64,000 bases of DNA from CAZJLN01 sp964540765 (GCA_964540765.1 CAZINW010000004.1:1-64000), one strand, 5' to 3'. Positions 17,868-26,928 are shown, numbered from the stretch's first letter. Notes: generated by a model not told the origin, from the letters alone. Numbers and translations are program-made.

Positions 17868-19259
17868 CCCGTTCAACATTGAAGGGGGATTAAAATTTCT
17901 AATGTCTCTGCCGGATAGCCATCCATGCACCAATTCATCTTCAATAGTAATGAAACCTCGGGAAAAATCTCGACCAAACCGACTTATAAATTCCTGCGAA
18001 AGGATCAATGAGCTGCCGGAATACTTTGCCAGGATCATTCCAAGTGTATGAAATGGCAGACTCTGGAAATATGTCAGATATCTTAGAGGGAGTAGAAAGA
18101 GCATATCATTTCGACGGAAGATTGCCAGTTGGTATTTTTCAAGGATTTTCTCAAGATTGAGCCCATAGGCGTCTGACAGGCTGGATTGTATTGCACTTGC
18201 CTCGCGTGCGTTGATTTCAACCAAGCCTGTCAAAGAAAAATCACGGGCGGGAGCACTCTCATTGGATAAGGCAAGAGAGGATTTCTTTCCAATTCTGGCA
18301 GCAAAAAAACCGGATGTGCCAAGGATATGAGGCCAGAGCCGCAATGCATTTTTGACGGATGCATTGTATTGAATCCCATTAAATTCACTCAACCCCGGGG
18401 CATGAAAGTTCAGTTTATTCAATCCAATAATCTCGGTTTGAGAGGGGTGGGTTCGAAGCAGGAAATCCAGCACAGCTTCATCTTCTTCAGGTGCGAGTGT
18501 GCAGGTTGCGTAAACGAGCTGACCACCCGGCTTGAGGGCTTTAAATGCACTTATAAGCAGGTTACTTTGTCGCTGAGATAGCCTGTGGCGTTCGCTCACG
18601 GTGATGGGTCTGAGGGGATGGGTAGGACTGGGGCGTAAGTTTTCCATGCTGCAAGGTGCATCAAGCAAAATGACATCGAAAGTTTCAGGAAACCATTCTC
18701 CCAGTTTTTCTCCAGCAAAGTTGGTTGAGAAGTAATTGACTGCTCCCCAATTTTGCAGAACGATACGCAAGGCTTGAAGTCGACTGGTGCTCGAATCATT
18801 GGCGAGGACAAAGGAACGGTCGCCAGTCAGATCCACTAATTGGGTGGTTTTTCCACCTGGTGAAGCTGCCATGTCAAGGATGAACTGCCCTGGTTGGTTT
18901 TCGATATCAAACATCGCCACAGGAAGCATTGAGGCTGCGTCCTGGATATAGTATTCACCCATACGGTGTTCGACCGTCTGACTGATGGGTCGTTCTGAAT
19001 TAACGATCTGCCAGCCATAAGGATAATAAGGGATTTTTTTAATTTCCCAACCATAGAGTCGTTGCCACTCATCAATAGCGCTAATGGGATTGGTCTTAAG
19101 GCAATTTGCGCGGATGGCTGGCAATAATGGTTGTTCAATTTCAGCGGTCAGGGACAGTAATTCTGATCCTGCCAGATAAGGTCGATAGCGTTCAAGGCTT
19201 TCAGCGATCTGATTTGTGTCTGTCTTTTGATCAGGCGTTACCGGTTTTTTCTTTTTCAT
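17769..19259 (-). CDS. rsmF: RsmF-like rRNA cytosine-C5 methyltransferase
   Basis: This 496-residue protein belongs to the NOL1/NOP2/Sun m5C methyltransferases. SAM motif I lies at about 128-138 (DMAASPGGKTT). The two catalytic cysteines are C203 in D-A-P-C-S and C253 in ATCTLAPEEDE. There is no N-terminal NusB domain, which argues against RsmB. The roughly 200-residue C-terminal extension fits RsmF (YebU), which makes m5C1407 of 16S rRNA in E. coli. It is the last gene of a five-gene RNA-modification operon, starting one base after the upstream Rmt-like gene stops. The target C1407 is inferred from family and context. Confidence 0.88.
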   Translation of the reverse strand: MKKKKPVTPDQKTDTNQIAESLERYRPYLAGSELLSLTAEIEQPLLPAIRANCLKTNPISAIDEWQRLYGWEIKKIPYYPYGWQIVNSERPISQTVEHRMGEYYIQDAASMLPVAMFDIENQPGQFILDMAASPGGKTTQLVDLTGDRSFVLANDSSTSRLQALRIVLQNWGAVNYFSTNFAGEKLGEWFPETFDVILLDAPCSMENLRPSPTHPLRPITVSERHRLSQRQSNLLISAFKALKPGGQLVYATCTLAPEEDEAVLDFLLRTHPSQTEIIGLNKLNFHAPGLSEFNGIQYNASVKNALRLWPHILGTSGFFAARIGKKSSLALSNESAPARDFSLTGLVEINAREASAIQSSLSDAYGLNLEKILEKYQLAIFRRNDMLFLLPLRYLTYFQSLPFHTLGMILAKYSGSSLILSQEFISRFGRDFSRGFITIEDELVHGWLSGRDIRNFNPPSMLNGSIVLVKDFRGRILGSGKILAGRVRNLLPKRLI

Positions 19260-20063
19260 TTATTTTTCAATCATGAATATGATTTCATCCTGGATGACAA
19301 AATCAGTTACGCGCCAATTGAGCTCTGCAACTGTTTCAGTTACCAACTTGCGATGTTTCATCGTAAGATCATGGTGATGTTTTAAATCAGTAATTGGAAG
19401 GGATATGATCAAAAAATTTACATCTAAAGCCTGCCATAAAATGCGGTTTGATCCAGGTGCCCGTTTCTCCAAACGGTGAGCTTCCTTGAAAAAAAAGGCT
19501 GCTTCTGCCTTTTCTTCAGGCGGATTTACAAGGATATCCTGGTGGTGAGCACGAGCCTGCATTCCATATAAGGAAAAAAACCGATTGATCAAGTCAATGC
19601 GTGGTTTGTGAATGTCGTACGCATGGTAATGCGTGGTTTTTGGCAGAGACATGAATGGAATGGCAAAAGGATTCAACCCACAAGCCAGATCTAAAATAGA
19701 TCCAGGCACTCCGATATAGGAAAAGATTATCTGGTAAAACGCTGCCAAATGAGGCAAGCGTTCTTTTGAGGAGGCGTGCTGTGACATTATATAACTGCAA
19801 TAAGATTGAATTCCAGACTCATCAGAGGGATCAAATGCTGTTTCGATATCATGTAGTTCTTGCGCATAGTCAATGTTTTCCAGGTAAGGTGCAACGATGT
19901 TATGCAATTTACGACGGACAACCTCTTCGAGGGATTTATAGTCAGGGTAGTATTTTGCCTCACGATTGATAATATCTATCAGGGTTTCTTCAGGAATGCC
20001 AATGTCTCGATATTTCTTTGAACCCTGGATTCGGTTAATGATCTGTTCGTAAGGCTGGGTCAT
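19260..20063 (-). CDS. ArmA/Rmt-like 16S rRNA methyltransferase, second (divergent) copy
   Basis: This 267-residue protein shares the layout of the aminoglycoside-resistance 16S rRNA (guanine-1405-N7) methyltransferases. It has an N-terminal three-helix part, the HASSKERLP segment (96-104) and SAM motif I ILDLACGLNPFAIPF (123-137). A YD acidic residue (150) follows, with a FFK segment (191-193). The later conserved stretch, F-P-x-x-SLGGR-x-KGM in the family, is degenerate here (SLPITDLKHHH), so substrate or activity may differ. It lies 11 bases after its better-preserved paralogue and abuts the RsmF-like gene. It probably arose by tandem duplication. Alternative: an inactive partner or scaffold of the first copy. 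Confidence 0.75.
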   Translation of the reverse strand: MTQPYEQIINRIQGSKKYRDIGIPEETLIDIINREAKYYPDYKSLEEVVRRKLHNIVAPYLENIDYAQELHDIETAFDPSDESGIQSYCSYIMSQHASSKERLPHLAAFYQIIFSYIGVPGSILDLACGLNPFAIPFMSLPKTTHYHAYDIHKPRIDLINRFFSLYGMQARAHHQDILVNPPEEKAEAAFFFKEAHRLEKRAPGSNRILWQALDVNFLIISLPITDLKHHHDLTMKHRKLVTETVAELNWRVTDFVIQDEIIFMIEK

Positions 20064-20074
20064 TGGTCTACTAC

Positions 20075-20887
20075 TTATTTAGAAACAAGGTAAGCCAGTT
20101 CACTTGAAAATTCAAAGGATCGCACTGCATATCCCGATCCATCAATAAGCTCCGAAAATCGCTGCTGATAGGTTTGAAACATGCCTTTTTCTCTTCCACC
20201 CAGGCTTTTGAGAGGGAAAGTGATAAGAATGTGTTCGGCCTGGATTTGATCGATTATCCTTTTGCCGATGGATTTGTCAGTTTGTTCCAGCAGGGGGAGT
20301 GTCTTTAGCAGAAATGCTACCTGAACCGGATCGGTTGGTGTTGAGGCAGTCAGATTACATCCACTGGCATAACCGTTAATATGGCTAATACTGAAGAATG
20401 CATTCAGGAAATCGAGCATGTCCATAAAAATATCACAGGCATGATAGGTGGCATCATTTGTCAACGGCATCCAGGGGATGGCGAGGGGATTTAATCCACA
20501 TGCCAGGTCAAGCACAGAGCGAACCGGGCTAATGTGCCCGAGACACCGTTTATAAAAATCAGGCAGGATGGGTATTCTTTCTGCAGTTGATGCGTGCAAA
20601 CGCATGATGCGAAGTGAAATTTGTTGAAATATGGGATCAGAGATACCGCCAGTTGTTCTTAATAATTTCAAACAGGCAGCATAATTAATTTTCTCATTGA
20701 GAAATGCGCCACCAATTTGATGCAAACGGGAACGAACTGCTTTATTAACTTCTTTGACACCAGACCTTTTTCCCATCTCTTCAAGGGTGATTTGGCGAAT
20801 GAGTTCTGGAAGGATTGCCTGATATTTTGGTCGGCTTCGAATGCTTTCAACAATGGCTTCGATGTCAGTATCTTTGAATTCATGCAT
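20075..20887 (-). CDS. ArmA/Rmt-like 16S rRNA (guanine-1405-N7)-methyltransferase homologue
   Basis: This 270-residue protein strongly resembles RmtB, ArmA and the actinomycete self-resistance methylases, which make m7G1405 and block 4,6-disubstituted 2-deoxystreptamine aminoglycosides. The signatures are in order: HASTAERIP (98-106), VLDLACGLNPLAIPWM (125-140), FLLKTLPLLEQ (192-202) and FPLKSLGGREKGM (224-236). The ATG overlaps the stop of the TGT-like gene by 8 bases, so translation is coupled. It sits in a housekeeping-looking operon, not beside a transposon or antibiotic cluster, so it may be intrinsic. Whether it confers resistance cannot be told from sequence alone. Confidence 0.85.
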   Translation of the reverse strand: MHEFKDTDIEAIVESIRSRPKYQAILPELIRQITLEEMGKRSGVKEVNKAVRSRLHQIGGAFLNEKINYAACLKLLRTTGGISDPIFQQISLRIMRLHASTAERIPILPDFYKRCLGHISPVRSVLDLACGLNPLAIPWMPLTNDATYHACDIFMDMLDFLNAFFSISHINGYASGCNLTASTPTDPVQVAFLLKTLPLLEQTDKSIGKRIIDQIQAEHILITFPLKSLGGREKGMFQTYQQRFSELIDGSGYAVRSFEFSSELAYLVSK

Positions 20888-21968
20888 GGCTTAATATCTC
20901 GGTTAATTGGGTCATAAAACGTAAATTATGCAAAGTTGCGAGACGTAAATAAAGGTTTTCATTGATTTTGTGAAGATGATGCAGATAGCCAAGGCTGTAA
21001 TGTTCACAACAGGGACAATCGCAGAATTCCGAGATGGGTGCCCTGGCTTTAATGGTTTCTTCATCGTTGATGTAGCGATATTTGAACCAGTCATCATCAT
21101 TCGCTGAAACAGCGGATGGATCGGTAAACACATAGAGGCGTCCATGCCGGGCATCCCTGGTGGGCATGGCACAATCGAAAATATCATAACCAAGTTTGTG
21201 ACAGATCACCAAATTTTTGGGGTGACCGATACCCAATGCATGCAGCAGATACTTTTGAGGGATAACCTGACGGGTGTATTCAAGGATATCGACAAGCAGA
21301 TTTGATTGAGCATCCAAAGGCCAACCGCCAAATCCAAATCCATCGAAACCGATCTCGAGCAGTGCATCTGCGCATTGTTTGCGCAGTTGTGGGTATCCGC
21401 CTCCCTGGACGACGCCGAAGATTAGCGGGCGTTGTTCATCTGAGAATTTCCTGTTTTCGACTTGCCTTTCATATTCCTGCTTGCAGCGTTTTGCCCATTT
21501 GATCGTTCGCTCAACTGAAAGGACTTGCTCGGCATAACTGGCATCCACATGAGTACAATCATCGAGGCAGATGATCACATCCGCATCAAAACTAAATTGG
21601 AGCTGGATACTCTTTTCGGGTGTCAGAATCAAGCGGCGATCGGAGCCTTCAGGTTTAAAAAGGATGCCTTTTTCAGAAAGACTGCCAAATTTGGGGTTCT
21701 GGCGGATCAGGGAGTACGCCTGAAATCCCCCTGAGTCCGTGATAATTGGATCATCCCAATCGCACATTTGATGCAATCCACCGAGGGCTTGCACTGTGCT
21801 TGAACCCGGTTTTTGCATTAAGTGAAAAGTGTTCATTACCAGCGCTTGAATACCTGCGTTGCGCAGATCGTTGCTGTCCACACTTCTGACGACACCATTT
21901 GTGGCGTCTGGCAGAAAGATCGGTAATGCTAATTCATGCTGATGAATCTTAAAGGAACGGACTGTCAT
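20880..21968 (-). CDS. tRNA-guanine transglycosylase family protein, divergent
   Basis: Family members exchange a guanine base in RNA for a 7-deazaguanine. The 362-residue protein keeps the catalytic residues: D78 in DSGGFQ, D265 in FDCAMPTRDARHG, and the zinc site C316-x-C318-x2-C321-x25-H347. It departs from the bacterial consensus in the base-binding loop, where FGFGGWPLD (211-219) stands in place of the usual GGLAVGE-like sequence. Its LGIGHP segment (245-250) is more like archaeal-type TGTs. It starts one base after the RsmI-like gene and overlaps the Rmt-like gene. A queuosine-precursor transporter lies nearby, so it could be the cell's queuine or preQ1 enzyme, or a paralogue with another RNA target. 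Confidence 0.82.
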   Translation of the reverse strand: MTVRSFKIHQHELALPIFLPDATNGVVRSVDSNDLRNAGIQALVMNTFHLMQKPGSSTVQALGGLHQMCDWDDPIITDSGGFQAYSLIRQNPKFGSLSEKGILFKPEGSDRRLILTPEKSIQLQFSFDADVIICLDDCTHVDASYAEQVLSVERTIKWAKRCKQEYERQVENRKFSDEQRPLIFGVVQGGGYPQLRKQCADALLEIGFDGFGFGGWPLDAQSNLLVDILEYTRQVIPQKYLLHALGIGHPKNLVICHKLGYDIFDCAMPTRDARHGRLYVFTDPSAVSANDDDWFKYRYINDEETIKARAPISEFCDCPCCEHYSLGYLHHLHKINENLYLRLATLHNLRFMTQLTEILSHA

Positions 21969-21969
21969 A

Positions 21970-22671
21970 TTATGAAAAAGTCCTTTTCTGTGGTTTATCG
22001 ATGATCAGAATAAATTCCCTCTTCTGACCCTTGAAACGTTTATAAATGTCTTCAGCAGAACCATGTATGATAATTTCAGACGGAAGTGTCAGATCACATG
22101 CTAGGCAGATCGCCTGCTTTTTACCGAACACCTCAATGATCTCTTCAAGGAGTTTGGTCAAACGGTAAGGTGTATCCATCAAGATTAAAGGTTGATTATG
22201 CTTACTATAACCTGTCAGTCGAAATATTCTTTGGTCCGCTTTTGGTGGTAAAAAGCCGACAAAAAGAAAATGATCCAGGTTAAAAGTACATACAGAAAGT
22301 GCTGCCATCAACGAGGAAGGACCTGGAACAGGTACGATTTTGATCCCCATTTCTGTCAGGGTTGTGATCAGGTATTTCCCTGGGTCGGAAAATACAGGTG
22401 TACCGCAATCTGAAACAAGCGCATAGTTTTTCCCTGACATTATGTCGATCAACAAGTTTTGCACCACTTCATTCTCGTTATGCTCATTCAACGTGCTGAG
22501 GGACTTTTCTATGTCAAGACCTTTTAAGAGTTTCTGACCATGCCTGATTTCTTCACAAATGATGCCGTCCACACTTTTTAGAACTTCGATTGCCCTGAGC
22601 GTGATATCATGCGGATGCCCGATGGGCGTACTGACGATATAAAGTGCGCCTGAATTTACTTTATGGGTCAT
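21970..22671 (-). CDS. RsmI-like SAM-dependent methyltransferase, divergent paralogue
   Basis: This 233-residue protein has the RsmI architecture: YIVSTPIGHPHDIT near the start, ICEEIRHGQKLL, VSDCGTPVFSDPG, a VPVPGPSSL segment and a DTPYRL segment. The changes from the canonical copy at 14785 are clear: S-E-D-T-R-K becomes C-E-E-I-R-H, and NAGTPGISDPG becomes DCGTPVFSDPG. It probably still methylates RNA, perhaps another position near C1402. It is the first gene of the five-gene minus-strand operon and divergent from murJ, with the promoters in the 134-base gap. ATG 22671 begins eleven residues before the conserved strand. Confidence 0.8.
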   Translation of the reverse strand: MTHKVNSGALYIVSTPIGHPHDITLRAIEVLKSVDGIICEEIRHGQKLLKGLDIEKSLSTLNEHNENEVVQNLLIDIMSGKNYALVSDCGTPVFSDPGKYLITTLTEMGIKIVPVPGPSSLMAALSVCTFNLDHFLFVGFLPPKADQRIFRLTGYSKHNQPLILMDTPYRLTKLLEEIIEVFGKKQAICLACDLTLPSEIIIHGSAEDIYKRFKGQKREFILIIDKPQKRTFS

Positions 22672-22805
22672 ATTCTTTTTTGTCCCAAACTTTGTGCTTG
22701 TGAAATATTCATTATTATGTATTATTATAAAGCAGACCTAATGGAAATCTTTTATGGACAATAAAGGCGACTAATAATGACAAAAGAGAAAATGGGGCCT
22801 GGTAG

Positions 22806-24347
22806 ATGAATAAAGCAAGCAGGATTTTCCGCATCTCACTATTATTGGCTGTTTTCTTTGGCATTGATAAGGGATTGGGAATTATACGCCAATTGCTCAT
22901 TGCGCGTGAATTTGGCCTTTCGCAGGAGCTGGATGTCTTCAATGCTGCTAATAATTTACCGGATTTGCTCTTTGCCCTGATTTCTGGTGGTGCGCTGACG
23001 ATCGCCCTTATTCCAGTGCTCTCAGAAGTATTGTCAAAGAAAGGCAAGCCGGCTGCATGGAGGCTCTTTTCCAATATTACCAACCTAGCGTTTGTGCTTA
23101 CTGGTGCCATCTCGATCCTCGTTGCCATTTTGGCAGAGCCACTGGTGAGTGGTCAATTAGGAATTGCGCCAGGTTTTACGCCTGAGCAGCAATCGTTGAC
23201 TGTGAGTTTGATGCGCTTGAATTTGATCGCCACGCTGATATTTTCAATCAGTGGTTTGGTCATGGCAGGATTGCAGGCCAACCAACATTTTTTATTACCT
23301 GCCCTGGCACCCATATTCTATGATCTGGGACAGATATTTGGTGCTGTCATCCTAGCACCCGCCCAGGGATATCACATCGGAGGGCTTCAACTGCCTGCAT
23401 TCGGCATGGGCGTCCGTGGCTTGGTTTTTGGCGTTATCATTGGTGCTTCACTCCATTTGCTCATTCAAATCCCTGGATTGATCAAGTATCATTTTAAATG
23501 GCACCCTGAAATCAACATCAAAGATGCTGAGGTTAAGAAAGTGCTATCCTTGATGGGGCCAAGGCTTTTAAGCGTGCTTGCATTCCAATTGATCTTTCTT
23601 GCACAGGACAATTTGGCATCTCGATTGCAGATCGGTTCTGTGACAGCACTTACTTATGGATGGCTGATCATGCAGGTGCCGGAGACATTGATTGGAACAG
23701 CCATTGCAACAGCTTTGTTACCGACATTATCTGAATTTGCAGTGAAAGAACAATGGGATGCGTTCAAAAGCAGCATTTCAAATGCATTCAGAGTGTTAAT
23801 GGGATTAACGCTTCCGATCACTGCCATTCTTGCCATGGGTTTATTACCATTGATACAAACTGCATTTGACTATAATCTCGATGAAGCCAGGATTGTATTA
23901 TGGGTGACCCAAGCCTTTCTATTAGGTCTGACAGGGCATTCCCTGGTGGAATTGGGCGTTCGATCCTTTTATGCCCGTCAAAATGCACGCATACCAATGT
24001 TTGGCAGCCTTTTATCATTGCTCCTATTTATCGGACTGGCAGTGATCCTTATGCGACTTTGGGGCGCGACAGGAATAGCCACCGCGAATAGCCTGGCATA
24101 TACTGCCCAGGCACTATTTCTCCTTTGGAATCTAAGAACATTTATTATTGATAAATCGGAGAATGTCAAAACCCTGGGTAAAAGCCTACTGGCGTCCATC
24201 CTCGCTGGTGGTTTGGTCTGGTCGATCATCAACTTGTTCAAATTGCCATTTTCCTCTTTTGTGGTTGTGGTTTTGGCAATGGGCGCAGGCATCCTGTTGG
24301 CGGCATTTATTTTATGTAAAGAATTAAGACAGGTATTACGGTTATAA
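22806..24347 (+). CDS. murJ: Lipid II flippase MurJ family protein
   Basis: This 513-residue polytopic membrane protein of the MurJ/MviN family flips the lipid-linked peptidoglycan precursor across the cytoplasmic membrane. About 14 hydrophobic helices are visible. The N-terminal family signature is present (GLSQELDVFNAANNLPDLLF), followed by ISGGALTIALIPVLS. Chloroflexota differ in cell-envelope type, so its presence suggests a peptidoglycan layer or another lipid-linked polymer. A membrane-anchored TPR protein follows 22 bases downstream and is probably co-transcribed. Confidence 0.9.
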   Translation: MNKASRIFRISLLLAVFFGIDKGLGIIRQLLIAREFGLSQELDVFNAANNLPDLLFALISGGALTIALIPVLSEVLSKKGKPAAWRLFSNITNLAFVLTGAISILVAILAEPLVSGQLGIAPGFTPEQQSLTVSLMRLNLIATLIFSISGLVMAGLQANQHFLLPALAPIFYDLGQIFGAVILAPAQGYHIGGLQLPAFGMGVRGLVFGVIIGASLHLLIQIPGLIKYHFKWHPEINIKDAEVKKVLSLMGPRLLSVLAFQLIFLAQDNLASRLQIGSVTALTYGWLIMQVPETLIGTAIATALLPTLSEFAVKEQWDAFKSSISNAFRVLMGLTLPITAILAMGLLPLIQTAFDYNLDEARIVLWVTQAFLLGLTGHSLVELGVRSFYARQNARIPMFGSLLSLLLFIGLAVILMRLWGATGIATANSLAYTAQALFLLWNLRTFIIDKSENVKTLGKSLLASILAGGLVWSIINLFKLPFSSFVVVVLAMGAGILLAAFILCKELRQVLRL

Positions 24348-24369
24348 GGATTACGGTATAATTCAGCTC

Positions 24370-25509
24370 ATGGAAAATTCTGGAAAAGAAGACAATCAAA
24401 TTACTAACCCTGAGACAGATGCATTGCCTGCTGAGGTTGACCCTGTAAGCCAAGTGCAAGCATCAATTGAGAATCAGGATGAAGAAAGACCAAATAAAGA
24501 AAAACAACCCAAGAAAAAAGGAACCTGGTGGATATTAGGTGGGATATTGGGAATGATCCTGATCATTTTTTTGGGAGGGTTCATCGGGTATCGCAACGGG
24601 ATTAACAAGCGCTTGAAGCAGGAGGAGACCATAAAGCTATCGCGAGCTGCCGAGCAATATGAGCTGGGCGTGGTTGATCTCGAGCAGGGGCGCTATCAAC
24701 TTGCAAAAGAACGCTTTGAATATGTCATCAATTTAGAACCCAATTATCCAGGAGCTGCCGATCAATTAAAAGAGGTGATGTTAAAGATTTACGCACTCGC
24801 AACACCAACCGGTATTGCCACTGCTACGTTATCCATTCCCACCGCGTCGCCAACTCCTGATTACCGCGATGAAGAAGAGCTTTTCGACTCAATAATTCAA
24901 ATGATCATTGCAGAAGAATGGGACGAAGCTATTACAGCCATGGACTTGCTGCGACAAAAAAGCTTGGAGTACCGCCCGGTTGATGTTGATGGTCTTTACT
25001 ACATTGCCTTACGCAACCGTGGTGTTGAGAAAATCCTTACTGAAGGCAGCCTTGAGCCGGGTATTTATGATCTGTCACTGGCAGAACGCTTTGCGCCTTT
25101 GGATGGTGAGGCGGATGGTTACCGCACATGGGCAAGGTTGTATTTGACCGGAGCAAGTTACTGGGACATCAATTGGGAGCAGGTTGTTTACTATTTTAGC
25201 CAGGTCCAACCCGCTTTTCCATATTTACGCGATGGTTCGGGTATGACAGCAACAGACCGATATCGAAACGGTTTGTTAAAATATGGTGATCAACTGGCAC
25301 TTTCAGGCGAATGGTGCAAGGCAAAAGAATACTATGACCTGTCCTTTACCTTGGGAGATGACGCATCTATTCACCCAACTGCGACCTATATTTATGAACA
25401 ATGTGCAAAACCTCAGGAACCCACCTCTCCGCCGCCTGAACCCACTCAAATAAATACGCCAGTACCCACAGGAATGCCAACAGAAGGAACGCCGGAACCA
25501 ACGCCATAA
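24370..25509 (+). CDS. Membrane-anchored TPR-type protein with Pro/Thr-rich tail
   Basis: This 379-residue protein has a charged cytoplasmic N-terminus (1-50), one membrane helix (about 52-74) and a helical extracytoplasmic region. A tetratricopeptide-like repeat is visible at 87-125 (EQYELGVVDLEQGRYQLA), with further helical pairs to about 345. The last 30 residues are rich in proline, threonine and glutamate, a style common in Chloroflexota exported proteins. The function is unknown. TPRs usually mediate protein contacts, so a role in envelope assembly with MurJ is possible (inference from adjacency). A strong terminator follows. Confidence 0.7.
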   Translation: MENSGKEDNQITNPETDALPAEVDPVSQVQASIENQDEERPNKEKQPKKKGTWWILGGILGMILIIFLGGFIGYRNGINKRLKQEETIKLSRAAEQYELGVVDLEQGRYQLAKERFEYVINLEPNYPGAADQLKEVMLKIYALATPTGIATATLSIPTASPTPDYRDEEELFDSIIQMIIAEEWDEAITAMDLLRQKSLEYRPVDVDGLYYIALRNRGVEKILTEGSLEPGIYDLSLAERFAPLDGEADGYRTWARLYLTGASYWDINWEQVVYYFSQVQPAFPYLRDGSGMTATDRYRNGLLKYGDQLALSGEWCKAKEYYDLSFTLGDDASIHPTATYIYEQCAKPQEPTSPPPEPTQINTPVPTGMPTEGTPEPTP

Positions 25510-25533
25510 CAACACCGACACCATGATAAAATC

Positions 25534-25565
25534 AAATGACTGTTAACTAACAAGCAGTCATTTTT
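25534..25565. terminator. Bidirectional rho-independent terminator
   Basis: AAATGACTG (25534-25542) pairs with CAGTCATTT (25555-25563), with a T run on the plus side and an A run on the other. It lies between the convergent TPR gene and rimO and should stop transcription from both. Confidence 0.85.
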
Positions 25566-25581
25566 ACTACTGCAAATGCAA

Positions 25582-26922
25582 TTACATTTTTTGGGCAATG
25601 AGATCGTGCTTGATTGCACTTGTAATTTGGACTTGAATTAGATCGCCTATTTCACCCTGACCTTCGACAATCACAAGACCATCCACTTCAGGGGCATCCC
25701 GGAATGAGCGACCAACGAGAATTTGTTTGTCACTGTCTACGCCTTCGACCAGGACATCCATCTTCTTCCCAATCATGCTTTGATTATTTTTCAAAGATAT
25801 TTGGGCTTGCAACGACATCAAAGTCTCAAGGCGGTTGTTCTTAATATCTTCAGGAATTGGATCCCCCGATGGTTCAGCGGGAGTACCTTTCTCGAACGAA
25901 TAGGTGAAGGCGCCCAAGTGGTCAAAACGCATTTCCTCTGCAAAATCAAATAGATGCTGAAAAGCCTGATCTGTTTCACCTGGATAACCCACAATAAAAG
26001 TTGTACGTAACGATAATCCGGGGATTTTTTCCCGCATTTCAGAAATTGTATCCCGTACCCACCCAATATCTGAAGGTCTCTGCATTGCCTTCAATACTTG
26101 CGGGTCAGCATGTTGGAGTGGTAGATCAAGATAAGGGAGAATTTGAGGTTGTGTAGCCATCAAGGAAATGAGATCACGAGAGACATAACCGGGAAATGTA
26201 TATAAAAGGCGGATCCATGGCACGTTTTTGATTCTGGGAAGCATTTGCGTCAGGAGTTTCACCAGACCATCTTTCATTCCCTGATCATGTCCATAATCAG
26301 TTACGTCCTGGGCGACCAGATTTATCTCTTTCATACCTTGAGTTTCAAGATAAATTGCATCCTGAATGATCCTTTCAAGCGGTCGGCTAACAAGTGAGCC
26401 TTTGATCAAAGGAATGGCACAAAAAGCACATTGGCGCCGGCAGCCATCTGCAATCTTCAGGTAACTGCTTTTCCCTTGGATGGCAATTGCCCGGGCGTCC
26501 TTCTCATCTGCTCCCATTGAGTCCGTTTTCGGGAAGTACAAATATGGATGGTGGTCATACTTTTCAGTAATTTTATCAATTACATTGATGATATCCATCC
26601 AGTGCCTTGTTCCAAACATGCCATCAATGCCTGGTGACATTTTTAACATGGTTTCCCGATATCTCTGGGTCATGCAGCCGGCAGCAATAAGGAGCTGGTC
26701 AGGCTTTTTATGCCTTGCAAGGTTTTGAAGCACAGAAATTGTCTCTTCTCTGGCTGAATCGATAAACCCGCAAGTATTTACAATCAGGTATTTTGCCTTG
26801 GATGCTTTCTCCACAGGGAACATCCCCTGCTGATCCATCAATTGTGCGATAGCATTGGAATCCACCAAATTTTTGGCGCATCCTAGAGTAATGAGGTAAT
26901 AAGCTTTTTCTTGAACTGTCAT
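25582..26922 (-). CDS. rimO: Ribosomal protein S12 methylthiotransferase RimO
   Basis: RimO is a radical-SAM enzyme that adds a methylthio group to a conserved aspartate of ribosomal protein S12. The 446-residue protein has the UPF0004 domain with cluster ligands C15, C51 and C83. The radical-SAM CxxxCxxC site is C161-x3-C165-x2-C168, and a C-terminal TRAM domain follows. The N-terminal LGCAKNLVDS motif distinguishes RimO from the tRNA enzyme MiaB. It follows the RodZ-like gene by 6 bases on the minus strand, so they are probably co-transcribed. Confidence 0.95.
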   Translation of the reverse strand: MTVQEKAYYLITLGCAKNLVDSNAIAQLMDQQGMFPVEKASKAKYLIVNTCGFIDSAREETISVLQNLARHKKPDQLLIAAGCMTQRYRETMLKMSPGIDGMFGTRHWMDIINVIDKITEKYDHHPYLYFPKTDSMGADEKDARAIAIQGKSSYLKIADGCRRQCAFCAIPLIKGSLVSRPLERIIQDAIYLETQGMKEINLVAQDVTDYGHDQGMKDGLVKLLTQMLPRIKNVPWIRLLYTFPGYVSRDLISLMATQPQILPYLDLPLQHADPQVLKAMQRPSDIGWVRDTISEMREKIPGLSLRTTFIVGYPGETDQAFQHLFDFAEEMRFDHLGAFTYSFEKGTPAEPSGDPIPEDIKNNRLETLMSLQAQISLKNNQSMIGKKMDVLVEGVDSDKQILVGRSFRDAPEVDGLVIVEGQGEIGDLIQVQITSAIKHDLIAQKM

Positions 26923-26928
26923 ATCAGG

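Noticed and set aside
19260..20887. Rmt-like genes as a recently acquired mobile resistance cassette
   Set aside because: No transposase, integron or repeat is seen nearby, and the genes are tightly coupled to rRNA-modification genes of similar composition.
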